A DNA stretch of 64,000 bases from Populus alba. Taxonomy: Eukaryota; Streptophyta; Magnoliopsida; Malpighiales; Salicaceae. The translations under genes and the position numbers were made by a program. Below the pieces are notes generated by a model that ran no database searches, was not told the origin of the DNA, and worked only from the letters and a program-made list of their open reading frames with translations. Each line of letters opens with the position of its first letter. The stretch's first letter is position 1. This document shows positions 44,136-55,871 of this stretch, in pieces. Location: positions 30,180,339 to 30,244,338 of the forward strand of contig NC_133284.1 of the NCBI RefSeq assembly GCF_005239225.2, read 5' to 3'.

Positions 44136-45700
44136 ATCCTACACTTTTTGGATTTTTAACTTAATTTTGGTTTTTATAAAGATTGATTTTTGACAGGAGT
44201 AAACTACGGATTATTTACAGATAAAGTACGAATTCTTATGTGAAAACTCTTGTCAACAACAGTTCTAGTTTTTTGCTTTTTGTCTTCGTCCGCCTGATTA
44301 ATTAGGCCGGAGGAAGGGCACAGATCGATCCCAACTCATATGGATTTTGTTAATGGTTTCAACGTTCAGACGAGCGTGCAAGAGTGAGTGATCAAAGTGT
44401 GCATGCATGATTACGTACCTTTGTCTGTTTGAATCTCAATTATTTTACGTAATAGTGGAATACTCCATGGGCGGACTTACAAGCTCGGTAATTTTTCAAA
44501 AACAAATCACAGTATCCCTCCTTAATTTTAATAATTAACTCGAATTTGCCTACTTATTTTTAAACATTTTCCCCCCATATTTCTTGAAACTTCTGAATCT
44601 GTCCCTGGTATATCTTGATGATAATTGTGCTTGAAATTATCATTAAATGAATTACTTGTTAAAGAAATAAGCTTGTGCTATGACACCTTTAAAAACACTG
44701 TTTTATCCTTTTGTTTTCCTTACCAAGTGATCATAAATAGTCATGGGCTCAAAACTTAGATCGATATCCAAAAAAATTGCACGAGCTTGCCCGCACCTCT
44801 TCGTGGACTCAGGTAGCCCGAGCCAAGATGTTGGGACGCACCCAATGGTGTGTGTTTGGTTCTCTTAGACCCTTATTTTCCTTTTTAGCCTGATAACATG
44901 GCCTGACATCTCGACACCAATGTATGTTTTAGGTCTATCTACTTCTCCCATTCATGCAAGTGGAAATGATTTTTTGTCTTATTAATATATATAAAAGATA
45001 TTTTTCATTATTTATTAATATTCATTAATACATATATAAGAAATAATCTTCATCATTAATGCTTATTAATGCATGTATAAGAGATATTTATTTATTATAT
45101 AAATGTTATTCTATTAAAATTACTCTTCAAACCCCTCAACTCAAGAAAGAGATAAAATTTAAGAGTTATAAATATCTAAGATAAAAAGTTCAAGCTTTTT
45201 ACATTAAAAAATACATAGATTCAACATAAGAATAACCTTGTTTTAGAATTTAATACTCTTTAATATATTTATTTATCTATTTTTGTAAGATTATTGATTT
45301 TATTATTGGAGGATCCTCAAATTTTCTCAAAAAAAAAAAAAACCTTTTATAAATATCTAAAAACATTCATAAATATAGTTTTCTTTGGATTTTAGAAGAG
45401 AAGAGAAATATTTGAATGATCACTTAATTGGCCCATATTACAACCACTAACAAATGTTATTCCTTTAACATATCTTATTTTCAAAACACCATCACAAGCG
45501 ATCCAAACATATGGAATAATTGATACATCAAGCGGTGGCAATGTGCATATATGCTTTGCTCAATTTTTAATATATATATATATATATTATATATATATAT
45601 ATATATATCTGATAGACCAAAAAAAAAAATGCAAGCTGTGAATCATTAGTATAAATGTGACAGTTTCCTTTCAGAACTCATACATCGCTAACTCTTAATT
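44136..45700 (+). repeat. Decayed LTR-like sequence and AT-rich spacer
   Basis: From about 44800 to 45330 the DNA resembles an LTR remnant. It has AT-rich upstream blocks with ATTAATGCTTATTAATGC, a tail TTGATTTTATTATTGGAGG near 45296 like the one at 17491, and no coding region. A long (TA)n run occupies 45570-45609. No gene is supported. Confidence 0.4.
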
Positions 45701-45750
45701 AAGTCGATGTCCTAGCTCCCAAGAAGAAAATGATTTGAGATTTAACTTAC

Positions 45751-45839
45751 ATTCTGTAGCAGCCATTTTTACACACTTGGACTTGTTTCCCTTCTCCTCC
45801 TCTGTATAAGAAGGCAAGGAAATCATCTCCAGCTGAAAC
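45751..45839 (-). other. Isolated exon-like segment
   Basis: An 89-nt open stretch on the minus strand ends at a perfect donor GTAAGT and encodes a peptide including GDDFLAFLYRGGEGKQ and CKNGCYR. I do not recognise the family and find no partner exons, so it may be chance or a gene fragment. Confidence 0.2.
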
Positions 45840-46090
45840 CTTGAAAGTGCAGTTTTAGGCAATCAACATGAGGCCATGAAGAGGGTCTCTTTTGCAGTTG
45901 ATGAAAGAATTACGGGAAACTCTAAATCTATCTATCTGAACGATTTTCCAGTGAGTTGGTGATCGATATTGTCTAGTCTAGCATAGTCCGTCTATCCATC
46001 TAAATGATCTCTCCCCCTAATCTTCCTTCTCTTCGAGCCATCGAGATTATCCAGTCTGTCAAAACGTTTTCCTCCTGATCTCCTTTCTAT

Positions 46091-49000
46091 TTGTAGTTGT
46101 TTTAGAATAAAGAAAGAAGAAACAGAGTATTGCTGCAGACTACAGTAAAGAAAAATAGAAAATGAGAGCAATATATTTTTGAAGTTGAAAACTGAATATA
46201 ATATTAACGTCTGAAGCATTACAATTTAAAGCTTGATTAATAACAACCCGTTAACATCATGGTCCTAAGATTGCGCCATGATCGCAACCATAGATAACAT
46301 AAGAAATAACTGAAAACAAAGAAATAGAAACAGGTTTGAAATATTTTTCAAACCACTAAACAATGTTTATTACTCCAACAACAACAATTCTAAACACGTT
46401 TTCTAACACTCCTCCTTGCTTAAGTAACTTCAAACTTCAAGTTTTGTCCTCAAAAATTCAAACTTGCTAACTGGCAGAGGCTTGATGAAAATGTCTGCAG
46501 CCTGATTTTTTGTTTTGTAGTAGACAAGAACAATAGCTTCATCTTTCTGTACTTCCTTTAAGAAGAACAACTTAATTTTGAAATGCTTAGTTTTGCCATG
46601 AAATACAGGATTATAAGAGATAACAATAGCAACTTGGTTGTCAACAAGAATCTCCGTGCTTTCCTTCTGCTCCAACTTAAGATCAATTAAAAATTTTCTC
46701 AGCCATAAAGCTTGATTAACAGCAGTTGTTGTAACAACAAACTCTACTTCAACAGTGGATTAAGCTACAGTTTCTTGTTTTTTCGAGCACCATGAAAAAA
46801 CACTAGAACCAAGTGTGAAACAGTAGCCTGGAGTGCTCTTTAAATCATTAATGGAACCTCCCTAATCACTGTAAAAGAAACCAACCAACTTGAACTCGTT
46901 GCTCCTTGTGAATTTAATGCCAAAATTACATGTGCCTTTGACATATCTAATCACCCTCTTTATAGCCATGAGATGCAATTCACTTACATAGTGCATAAAC
47001 CGAGACAAAATGCTTACAACATTCAAAATGTTAGGCTGAATTGTTGTGAAGTACATTAAGCAACCAATTAGACTTCTAAAATGTGCTGGATCAATCTTAT
47101 TTGTTTCATCTTCTTTATAGAGCTTTTCCTTTTGGTTCATAGGAGTGCTCATTTCTTTGCATTCTTCAAGTTTAAACTTCTTCAGAATCTCCTTGATGTA
47201 TTTCTTCTAATAGATAAAAACTTCATGTTCATCCTGTATAATTTCCATTCCAAGAAAGAAAGTCATCAAACCGAGATCTGTCATCTCAAAAACCTCCATC
47301 ATTTCTTGCTTAAACTTCTCCATAAGACTTGTGTCGTTTTCTATCATAAGCAAATCATCCACATACAGTGAGATGATAAGAATGTTAGTGCCATTTTGCT
47401 TGACATACAGTGTGATTCAGAGAAGCTTTTAGCAAATCCCAAGTTCTACAGATGTTTATCAATTGTACTGTACCAAGCTTTTGGAGCTTGCTTCAATCCG
47501 TAGAGAGCCTTCTTAAGAAGACAGACTTTGTCTTCTTCTTCTTCTCCTTCTTTTTCATAGCCTTCTGGTTGCTCTACATAAATCTCCTCCTACAAAAAAC
47601 CATTTAAGAACATTAACTTGACATGTAACTTGTACACCTTCCAATTCTCTTGAGCTGCAACTACAAGTAAGAGCCTGATAATGTCGAGTCTAGCTACTAG
47701 TGCAAAGGTATCTGAGTAATCCACACTAAATATTTGAGCATATCCTTTGACCATGAGTCTGGCCTTATGTTTATTGATTGAACCATCAACATTAAGCTTG
47801 GTTCTATACACCTACTTAACTCTAATTACCTTTCTGTTTTGGGGTTGATCAACCAACTCCCATGTTTTGTTCCTTTCAATCATGAACAACTCCTCTTTCA
47901 TTGCAACAATCCAATTTTGATTCATCTTGGCTTCTTCAAAATCTGCAGGTTCACACACACGACAATGTTGCATATTTGATAAACATCAAAAAGTAGTCTT
48001 GTGCCTATGATGGGAGTGTCATCTATCATAACATTCTACAAGTCTTCTATGTTTTGATCCTCTGTGTCCAAACCAAAAAAGTTGATCTTTTGCTCTTTTG
48101 AGATTGAATTCATCTTCTTTGCATTATCCTAGTTCCACTCTTCGTCCTCCATAAAGTGCACATCCCTGCTTATAACAATTTTTCTAGTTTATAGCTTGAA
48201 AAATTTATAAGCTTTTGTAACCAAGCTGTAGCCAATAAAGATGCATGGAAGTGCTCTTTTATCTAGTTTATCTCTTTTGATATGTGGAACAAGAATGAAG
48301 CATAAACATCCAAAAATTTTAAGGAAGTTCAAAGATGGTTTATAACAATACCATGCCTCAAAGGTTGTTTGATCCTTTACAGCTCTTGTTAGAAGTCAGT
48401 TTTTGCAAGAAAAAACAGCAATGTTTGTTGCTTATGCCCAAAACTTCTTTGGTAGATTTTTCTTATGTAGCATATATCTTGTCATCTTGAAAATGAATTT
48501 GTTCTGTCTCTCATTGACTCCATTTTATTGTGGAGTGTATGGAGCGGTTAATTGATATTGAATGCCTGCCTCCTCAAAAAAACTGTTGAATGAGTTAAAG
48601 GTGTACTCCTTGCCATTGTCTGGTCTAAGAATTCAAATTTTACAGCCACTCGTATTTTGAACTTTGGCTTTAAAGTTCCGGAAGACTTGAGTCACCTCTG
48701 ACTTGTGTTTCAAAAAGAAAATCCAACACATACGAGAGAAATCATCAATGAATACAACATAATAAAGACTGCAAATTAGAGAAGGCGTTCTTTGTGGGCC
48801 TGCAATGTCCGTATGAATCAATTGTAGCTTCTTTGTTGCTCTCCATATTACTTTGGGAAATAGTTTCTTGCTTTGCTTTCCAGACTGACATGCTTTGCAA
48901 TTTGGAATGTGATCATCAAGTTCTGGAAGATCATTTACCATCATCTTAGATTTCATTTGTAATAGCCTCCTATGATGATAGTGCTCGAGCCTCTTGTGCC

Positions 49001-49560
49001 AAACTTCTGTAATATTTTCTTTAATTATGAAGGCAGTTTACTCCTCCTATAATGGATTTAGAGCAAAGTTTTTCCCTTTCATTTTTACTTTGAAAATAGC
49101 ACGACCATCTTCATCTTTAATTAAGCAACTTTTGTCTTCGAACATAACTTTATAACCTTTTTCAATTAGTTGTCAAACGCTAAACAAGTTTTGATCAATC
49201 TTACAGGTTACTCTCTTCACTCAAGCTGGTTCCTTGAGATCAATTATAATATGATATCAATTTGTTGTTTTTCAACAGAATAGAGACATAAAAAATAAAA
49301 AATAAAAAGCAGCAAATATAAAGGTTGTAATGTGACTGTAGAATCATAATGCTTTTTATTGATTGAATCACTCTCTTATACAAGAGTATTGATAACTAAT
49401 TGCATAAAAACAATGACATGATTTAACAAAGAAAGAGATATTCTGCAACAACTTTATTTGCAACTAATTTCCTAACTTGTTGAAATTAATCTTGATTCAA
49501 TCTTTTCAGCTCCAAAAACCATTTCTTTAGCAGCAAATGAGGTAATCTTCAACATACCAC
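46091..49560 (-). mobile_element. Decayed Copia element
   Basis: On the minus strand, degenerate integrase (48956-48633), reverse transcriptase N-terminal part (47811-47590), RT C-terminal part (47152-46862) and RNase H (46675-46430) remain in Copia order. A purine tract (minus strand, 46420-46409, AGCAAGGAGGAG) abuts a TGTTAG start at 46408, marking the 3' LTR. Its other end near 46091 is uncertain. A 5' LTR is inferred from about 49263, next to a decayed primer site resembling TTGATATCATA. No target duplication could be confirmed. Confidence 0.7.
46430..48956 (-). pseudogene. Copia integrase-RT-RNase H remnants
   Basis: Recognisable pieces include CKACQSGKQSKKLFP and IHTDIAGP with FIDDFSRMCW (zinc finger end and integrase). 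Then come [22 protein letters not shown] and [11 protein letters not shown] (reverse transcriptase start), FRSLIGCLMYFTTIQPNI (RT end), and DNQVAIVISYNPVFHGKTKH (RNase H). Many stops and shifts separate them, and the YVDD box lies in broken sequence around 47350 (minus). The element is much older than the one in NADK1. Confidence 0.8.
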
Positions 49561-49779
49561 TCAAATAGCAGTATTAAGCGCGTGTTATAAAGCTCACTTT
49601 ATTGTAAGAAGGTTCACATAAAAAAAAGAAAGCATTGACTATTTCAAGGCTAATTATTGTTATTTGCCTTCTCACCACTTCTTACCCGTAATTAAAGTCT
49701 CCATCAGATGAATGTCTAGAATGCTTTCCTTTATAGTGATCTTTTTAAGGTAATCTATATGAAACCTCTTTTAAATCTT

Positions 49780-50947
49780 GGTCAACAAGAGTAGAAGATT
49801 GTTTGTTGACTTAATAACTATCTATACGGTCTTAAACAAGCCTCACAAAATTGGTTTCGTAGATTCACCTATGAGGTCCAAAACTTTGGCTTCAAATAAT
49901 CCAGGGCAGATTACTCACTGTTCACAAAAGTTCAAGATGATTCTTTTATTGCCATATTACTCTATATTGATGAAATGGTTAAAACAATAAATAATGAAAA
50001 GGCTATCAGAAATCTTAAGAGGTTTCTAAGCACTTGTTTTAAGATCAAAGATCTTGGGCCCTTAAAAGATTTTATTGGGGTAGAGGTCTCTCAATCCAAG
50101 GATGGTATTGCCATTAATCAATGAAAGTATGCCATAGATATAGTAGAGGAAATTGGTCTGCTTAGAGCCAAACCCGCCAAATTTATAATGGAACAAAATT
50201 TGAAATTAACCCCCTTATATCGTGATCTTCTCAAAGATCCAACTCATTATCGCATATTAGTTGGAAAACTGATTTACCTCTTCATCACAAGACCAAACAT
50301 TATATACTCTATCTCCACCCTTAGCCAGTACATGCAACAGCCCAAAAAAACATACATTGATGTTGTACACCATCTTTTATGATACCTAAAATAAGCTCAT
50401 AGTCAAGGACTATTCTTCCCTTTACTTTGACAGTAGAAACAAATCGGGTATTGTGATGCAAATTAGGCTAGATTCGCAATAATGAGATGATCAGTCACTA
50501 GATAACTACATGTTTCTTAGCAAAGCACTTGTATCCTAAAAAAGCAAGAAGAAATTAACAATAACAAGATCTTTAGAAGAGGTTGAAGTACAAGCTTATA
50601 GCAGCAGTACATGTGAGCTCACTTGGCTGAGATACTTGCTGAAAGATTTGTGTGTTGATAATCATGAGCTAGCAAGGTTGTTTTGTGACAATCAAGCAGC
50701 CTTGTATATTGTTGTAAACCTAGTATATCACAAGTGAACTAAGTAAATTGAGTTCGATTGCCATACAGTTCGTGAATGCATTCAAAATAGGGAAATTGAA
50801 AAAGTATATATACAAACAGGAAAACAAGTTGCAGGTATATTTACAGAACTTTGAGATAAATTGACAAAACTTTGAGATAAATTGACTTCCATTATCATCT
50901 AGGCACGTTAGGAGCTCTTGACATTTAGAAGTCAACTTGAGGGGAGG
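49780..50947 (+). pseudogene. 3' part of a second decayed Copia element
   Basis: Plus-strand similarity begins at the RT motif YGLKQASQNWFRRF (about 49828). It continues with FKIKDLGPLKDFIGVEVS, HYRILVGKLIYLFITRPNI and STLSQYMQQPKK, then very broken RNase H sequence. It ends with a purine tract, CTTGAGGGGAGG (50936-50947), directly before an LTR start. Stops are frequent. The 5' two thirds of the element are missing. Confidence 0.8.
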
Positions 50948-52639
50948 TGTTAAAGGAAGTAGAATTATCTCATTATAAAAAATAAAAAAAAAGGGGTCAA
51001 TAGCATCGGAAATTAGGAACGGAATATTTCATATGCAAATTTAGCAACAGATTAGTAACGGATTACATATATACTAATTTTTTTAATATTAGCAACGGAT
51101 TTAGCAATAGAAAATTGGTTGCTAAAAAATAAATTAATATATTAAAAATCAGTAACGAATTATCCATTGTTAATACGGTGGCACACGATTTACAGTCACT
51201 GTGCTGATAAAAGGTCATTATGCTGATAAAAATAGGAGAAAAAATTTGAATTATATAATAAAATAATAATAATAATAATAATGTGTCAATAATTAATTGG
51301 TACATGTATATCTTGCAAAAAATACAAAAGAACCTTCACCCCATTATTCTGTCCCTTTCTTCCTTTTCTAGAAACCCACCCCATCTTCTATCACTTTTTT
51401 TTAAATTATTCTCCATGAAAATGTAATTCCACAATGTCCTTTTCCAATACCCCCACTTTTGCTTTCTTTAACTTCTTTTGTGTTGTGCTCCCAAGAAATC
51501 CACTTGTAAAAAACAAATTTCATTTTGCAAGGAATACGGTACAACAAATTAAGATAGGTATAATTAGAAACCCATATTTGAGAGATTTTATTTGTAATTT
51601 AGATATAATATAATATATTTTTATTTTATTAACTAATTTCATCGACGAGGATAATAATTTTGTTTGATTTTTTGCAAATTATTTTGTTAAATATGGTTGT
51701 CATCACATGCTAATATTTTTAATTGTTAATGTAATGTATTTCATTTTAAATTTGTTAACTGGGTGAGGTATGAAAAACAAATATTCAAAGGGGGGGTTGA
51801 GCTTTGTGTTGAACAGGTATACAGAACAAAGCATTGAGAATGTTGCGGAAAATAAAGGAAATTGGGAATTCAATTGTATAGTTACATGCATTAAAGATAA
51901 ATTTAGGCTTACAGACATTGTTTACATATAGAGAATAATAGTGGTATAGCGGGTTTTATTATAGTAGTTTAGGGTTTTGGTTTGAAATCATTGCCAACCT
52001 ATTATGTTAAAAGCAGGGATTAATGATAAATATTTGTATTTCTTCGAACACAAAAAGGTTCAAATGATCAAGAAATTCAAATAAACTTTTGCATTTATGA
52101 TTGCTTTATTTTGGTAGCCCTTTAAGCGATTTTCATCCTTTCTAGTGTTAAATTTCTAGATTTACGTTTGGTACTTCCAATAGAGTTAACATATTTTTAA
52201 CTGGTTTTTTATGAAATTTTTAGTTTGTTTTTCAGTATATAGAATAACCCATTATATGACATCTAAAATGGTCAAATGTTTATTTATCTACTTAAGTGTA
52301 GGCTTAAAAACTTCATTTCAAGGAAAGAAAAAGGATTATATAACATATTTCTTAGCACTATTATTCTTATTCAGTTTTTATTTAATTTTAGATTGTTGAA
52401 CCCATCATCACATCACATTACTTTTTTTATATATATCAAATGTAAGAAATATATAGATAAAAAAACAAAGCTAGAGAACTAGCAAGTTATAAAATATTTA
52501 CAAATAAAACAAAGGAAAGGAACAGGCTCCCTTGAACGTAGAGGAAAAATTCCAACATAGGCTACATGTAGTCTAGGACAACAAAATGTGCAAGGGAACA
52601 AGCTCCCATGCACAACCATACATCCAAAAAAGCATCTAA

Positions 52640-53440
52640 TAACAGCAGATCCTACTTAGCAAACAAAGGGAACAGCCTCCCTTGAGAAAACCCAAGCAAG
52701 CATGTCTATCTGGACAAAATATAAAACAAAGCCATGGAAGTAAAAGCCTTAAGCCAAGGATCAACCTTCCAAGAACAAGTAAGCCCCTAGTAATCATAGC
52801 AGGGACAGCCAGCAACCAACACCTTCTGAACCAAGCAAACATAAAGCCACAAAGGAAGCAGAAAGATCAAAACTAAAAACAAAGTCGCTTACTAAAGAGC
52901 AAAGGCATCACCATCAACAACAAACTGAGCACAACACCAAAGGAAATTCCAAATTACAACAACCAACTAAACCAAAAGCACGAGGAATTCTACCAAACTA
53001 TAGAGAAGAAACAATAAGCCATAAATGAATAAAGCCAAGTGGGCAGATTATCTGCACCAATAAATAAAAAAACCAGGAGGTGGACCTGCTGCCCATAGAT
53101 TTCCTAGTTTTTTCCTAGCAGATGTACCAATAGCAGCATCAGACAAGATAAAAGAAGTATCATGTGACAGTAACCCTATACGCTTAGGCGGATAACGTTC
53201 TTTGTTCATACTAGAGGAAGGACCAAGCTTCCTATTTCCAGAAGAATCAAACCCAGATGAATCTGCAGGATTGCTACGAGAGGGCATAACAAGCAGGTTA
53301 GATGTGACATCTCTAGGAAGTTTTGCCTTTTTCCTCCTTCTATCAGCTTTCCAAGTTCTAGTTGTAGCCCCAATGCAAGAGCCACCTAGGGAAAGGCATA
53401 AGACAGGTTTCACACTAGCTATTTCCTTCGAAAGGCTAGC
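52640..53440 (-). repeat. Possible LINE ORF1-like remnant inside the CACTA element
   Basis: A minus-strand reading frame (53413-53048) contains ATTRTWKADRRRKKAKLP and later SDAAIGTSARKKLG, which resembles the variable C-terminal end of plant L1-type ORF1 proteins. Downstream minus-strand DNA repeats AAGGGAGCCTGTTCCC-like blocks three times (near 52525, 52595, 52670). No ORF2 is present. The call is tentative. Confidence 0.3.
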
Positions 53441-53457
53441 TTTTGTTTGTTTTATAT

Positions 53458-53488
<31 letters not shown>

Positions 53489-53489
53489 T

Positions 53490-54389
53490 CTGAGGATGAT
53501 GAACCAATTATTTGTAAGATTTGGGAAGATAAGACTAGAATTGCTTTGAACCAGCAGTTGACACGAGCTCGTAAAAAAACTATGTCTGACAAAAATACCA
53601 CAAATATTATGGATTGCATTAATAAAGGTCCGTTTGGATACACAATGACGATTGAAATAAAACGATTAAATAAATTTGGTCCACCCCAGAATTTCAAAGA
53701 AGATCAAAATCTGCAAGAAATAATCGGCTAACTAAAACAGATGGTAAATTAAGCACTCATTCTGGAGGTATGGTGTCATTTGCATCATATCGAGCTAACA
53801 TGGTGAGGATTGTTTATATTTGTTATAATGGACTTCAAATTTTTTATATTTATATTTTCTAATATTTTTTATTTATTGATAGCAAGAAAAAGCAGGTGGA
53901 AAAAAAACCTCTATGGGATAATGTATTTTCGGTGTTGCATCAGAGTGTCAAGCAAGCCTGAAACATTCATATATAACAAGTCTAAAAAAGTTGTTGTAAG
54001 TATTTTTTTTTTAATGTAATTTAATATTATTTAAAATTTAAATGAATTTATTATTATATTTAATTTTATTGTAGGAGAATTACAAAAAAGAGATGATTTC
54101 AAGATATGGAGCTGATCGGGAAAATCATCCTTCATTTAATGGAGTAGCTTGGTGTGTGGCTATAGAAAGAGTTACAAAGGGTAGAATATATGGTGCATCT
54201 GGTATGCCAAAATCCATTGTGAGTATGAGTGCTTCATCACAATCCTATATGATGGAATTAACACCTCATAGCACATCAATTCAGGCATTGAAAGAGAAAA
54301 TAAAGAAAAAAGATAGTCATATTTTATCATTACAGCAAGAGATGACCTCAATCAAAAAATTTCTTAGTAACATGGGATACCAAGCTTAG
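53490..54389 (+). pseudogene. CACTA-associated Transposase_24-like ORF, broken
   Basis: Plus-strand pieces read WEDKTRIALNQQLTRARKK and then GPFGYTMTIEIKRLNKFG, then a frameshifted KKPLWDNVFSVLHQS (about 53900). A final exon from about 54075 holds MISRYGADRENHPSFNG, VTKGRIYGASGMPKS and a C-terminal coiled-coil stretch ending at 54389. This layout matches the second protein of plant En/Spm-like elements. It is interrupted by frameshifts and stops. Confidence 0.75.
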
Positions 54390-55334
54390 GCATCAAATAT
54401 GGACCAAGGTATGTCGGCACCTATGGCTTCATCTATGCCGTTACATGTGGTTCTACATATGACGACACCTATGTATCCCCTATCTAATTCAGTATATCGA
54501 CCTAAGTCTCAACCACCATATATCAATCCCACCTTATGATGGTCAACATTGTTTTGGTTTGTTTCCCCCACCACCCCAATCACCACCTTTATGATAGGAT
54601 ATATTTATTAAATTGTGACTTATCTATTTTGATGTAAGTTTAACGAGATTTAGAAATTTATTATGAAATTTATTTTTATTTGAGTTATTATTTTTTATAA
54701 AATAATTTATAGTATTAATTTATGGTCTTTATATGTTTATCTATAATTTTTGAAATGTCCACCAATAATTAAAAAAACAATTCAATAGATGGGAAAAATA
54801 ATTTAAAAAATTCAAACAAATCAGCAACGAATCAACAACAAAGTTTCCATTGCTGATTTACAATGGATCAGCAGCATAATATCCGTTGCTGATCAGCAAT
54901 GGTGATTAGCAATGGAATATTCGTTGTAGATTTATACAATCAATAACCGAATTTCAACAACGAATAATTTATTACTACACAATCAGCAATGGATAATCTG
55001 TTGCCAAAAAATTAGCATTTATTTTTTGCATCTGAAATTATCTGTTGCTAATTTCATTACTAAGTTTTACTAGCAACAGATTTGATATTTTCCGCAACAG
55101 GCTAGTTAGTTGCTAAATTGGCTCTCTTTTTTAGTAGTGTCTCTAATAAGGCAAGATATCACTGCACAATATGCAGGGCTAACATCTTAGGCAATAATCT
55201 GTCATTGTATATTAGCAGAGTGATAGGCATTTATGTTGTAGATTTCCTGATTTAGTTTTCTTCCCTGTATAAAACTCTTGTATTGCAGAGATGTAATAAT
55301 ATATAGAAACAATCTCTTGGCTCACTTATCAACA

Positions 55335-55871
55335 CTATTATTCACAGTAGTTAAGGGAGGGGTTGAAGCTCATTAAATGAGTCTAAATTGGGGGGGGGGG
55401 GGGATCATATCATGCATCTCCATTTTTCTTTTCTTTTTTGGAACAATGTTTAATGCATATCATGGCATGAATTCTTCGAAAAAATTTCTGCCGATGTTGA
55501 TGAAATGCTCCTATTTTTTGCTTGTTTTTGTGTCATTTGCAATGGCATAGCTATGATCATGCTATTGTCACGTTGAAAGCCTCGACTTCTGTTTTTGTAT
55601 CATAAGTACACAAGCTGACGCACATGAACTTGTGTCAAGCTAGATTTGCATATGTTGGAATTCAAGTTATCATCTTAGCAAATGAACATAGTTGGCAAAT
55701 GCATGAGAAATCCAATAACGAAAACCTAAAGGAGCTGCAATGGTAATTCATGGATCCCCACAGACTAGACATGGACTTCTTCTCTAATTCCGAGTGCTGA
55801 AGTTTCTGAAGTTTGGCTTTCTCTTACAGTCAATGTAGTTAGAAGGGGGGGGCGGGGGGGTTGTTGAATTT
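55335..55871. other. Spacer downstream of the coiled-coil gene
   Basis: Contains a 14-base G run at 55390-55403 and a G-rich stretch at about 55845-55860, close to the 3' end of the minus-strand gene. No gene. Confidence 0.55.

Larger units (their letters stand above)
50971..55139 (+). mobile_element. CACTA (En/Spm-type) DNA transposon remnant, 4.2 kb
   Basis: The right end reads TTTTTTAGTAGTG, the complement of the CACTACTAAAAAA terminus typical of plant CACTA elements. The left end, CATTATAAAAAAT, is a mutated partner. A 3-bp duplication TCT flanks both sides (50968-50970 and 55140-55142). Both subterminal regions carry many short copies of AGCAACGGATT-like motifs in both orientations, as is usual for this superfamily. 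Remnants of a Transposase_24-type ORF lie at about 53490-54389. Confidence 0.9.
50948..55334 (+). repeat. 3' LTR of the second Copia element, split by a CACTA element
   Basis: The LTR begins TGTTAAAGG at 50948 right after the purine tract and is cut after 23 bp. It resumes at 55143 and ends ...CTTATCAACA at 55334. The second part holds the usual Copia LTR end features: CTGTATAAAACTCTTG as TATA-like sequence and GAGATGTAATAATATA near the polyadenylation region. Confidence 0.8.
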
